From: Planctomycetaceae bacterium
GTDB taxonomy: Bacteria > Planctomycetota > Planctomycetia > Pirellulales > Thermoguttaceae
Reading direction: 5' to 3'
Assembly: GCA_031287585.1 (NCBI GenBank)
Contig: JAITST010000466.1
Location: 1 to 5,826, forward strand
DNA: 5,826 nucleotides
The notes beneath the pieces were generated by a model. It worked only from the letters and a program-made list of their open reading frames with translations. It had not been told where the DNA came from and made no database searches. This document shows, one piece after another, positions 5,656 to 5,826 of this stretch (position 1 is its first letter; each line of letters starts with the position of its first letter). A program made the position numbers and the translations under genes.

Positions 5656-5688
5656 AAACCTGACTTGCAGATTTCCCACATCCGGCTT
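5656..5688 (-). ncRNA. Group II intron domain V (catalytic hairpin)
   Basis: The minus strand carries the 33-nt domain V pattern: lower stem AAGCCGGA (5688-5681) against TCAGGTTT (5663-5656), a two-base bulge AG (5665-5664), upper stem TGTGG (5680-5676) against CTGCA (5670-5666) and a GAAA-type loop. The catalytic AGC triad is present at 5687-5685. One lower-stem position is mispaired (G5683 against A5661, where GTCCGG is usual), and the upper stem has two G-U pairs. Domain V is the most conserved part of these introns, so the identification is good even without the rest. Confidence 0.8.
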
Positions 5689-5723
5689 CCATTGATGTAC
5701 TCACTTTCAGCATTCACGGTTAG

Positions 5724-5826
5724 TCATTTTATTTGGTACACTCCCCGCGTTTTGTACACCAGTTGATACCAATTCGTCCCTTCAGGCAACTTGAATGGAC
5801 GTTGACTTTGACGTTTTAGGAACATT
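5724..5826 (-). CDS. C-terminus of group II intron reverse transcriptase/maturase (partial)
   Basis: Only the last 33 codons are in the window (frame from 5825, TGA at 5724-5726); the gene continues past the right edge. The visible end starts FLKRQSQRPFKLPEG and finishes YKTRGVYQIK. FLKRQSQR resembles the LxRRSQR stretch found near the C-terminus of many bacterial intron-encoded proteins after the maturase (X) domain, and no HNH endonuclease motif follows it. The strongest support is position: the stop lies 35 nt before domain V on the same strand. The full protein would act in intron splicing and target-primed reverse transcription. Whether the missing part is intact cannot be judged here. 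Confidence 0.65.
   Translation of the reverse strand, partial: MFLKRQSQRPFKLPEGTNWYQLVYKTRGVYQIK

Larger units (their letters stand above)
5623..5826 (-). mobile_element. 3' part of a group II intron (retroelement), cut by the window edge
   Basis: On the minus strand the order is: C-terminus of an encoded protein, a 35-nt spacer, a domain V hairpin, a domain VI hairpin, then the likely splice boundary near 5623/5622 (...TACTCGAC followed by TGGTG). This is the standard layout of a bacterial group II intron whose reverse transcriptase gene sits in domain IV. The 5' half with domains I-III and the 5' exon lies beyond 5826. The insertion is in the spacer after ribF, in opposite orientation, so ribF is intact. 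Confidence 0.75.

Noticed and set aside
5454..5717. An 87-codon minus-strand frame running through domains V and VI and into ribF.
   Set aside because: It translates the conserved intron RNA hairpins and the antisense of ribF; the RNA structure explains the sequence better.

Overview
The window is about 5.8 kb of bacterial chromosome with moderate GC and clearly mixed base composition. Four things suggest a Planctomycetota-type bacterium: a secreted, C-terminally anchored protein with a LolA-like look, a fragment resembling a DUF1573-type Ig-like domain, a PPi-type phosphofructokinase, and sparse Shine-Dalgarno signals with TTG starts. This is inference from family resemblance; there is no rRNA or other phylogenetic marker here.

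Left part (1-1979). A short plus-strand fragment (141-359) looks like the last strands of an Ig-like domain and is probably a gene remnant. It runs into the end of a convergent minus-strand gene (303-1526) for an exported protein of unknown function with a signal peptide and one C-terminal membrane helix. Behind that gene lie about 450 bp without a convincing gene. This stretch holds a likely -10 box, an AT-rich hairpin (1650-1716) and a GC-rich block with three collinear nested inverted repeats (about 1839-1949).

Middle (1943-3013). A minus-strand PD-(D/E)XK nuclease-family 'transposase' gene (1980-2912) is bracketed by a pair of imperfect inverted repeats of about 31 nt (1943-1980 and 2983-3013). 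The outer 19 nt match at 18 positions. The gene's stop codon touches the left repeat, and its predicted -35 box lies inside the right one. This is either a small mobile unit or two dispersed intergenic repeats that happen to flank the gene. It is the most interesting structure in the window.

Right part (3145-5826). Two housekeeping metabolic genes follow on the plus strand: a phosphofructokinase with PPi-type active-site residues (460 aa) and the bifunctional riboflavin kinase/FAD synthetase ribF (323 aa, TTG start). An AT-rich inverted-repeat spacer separates them. They are not an obvious functional pair. About 27 bp after the ribF stop, on the opposite strand, is the 3' end of a group II intron: the C-terminus of its encoded reverse transcriptase/maturase, catalytic domain V, and domain VI with a candidate branch-point A. 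The rest of the intron lies beyond the right edge.

Overall, two core metabolic genes and one exported-protein gene are interleaved with mobile or repetitive DNA. The sequence shows no obvious multi-gene defence or secondary-metabolism system.
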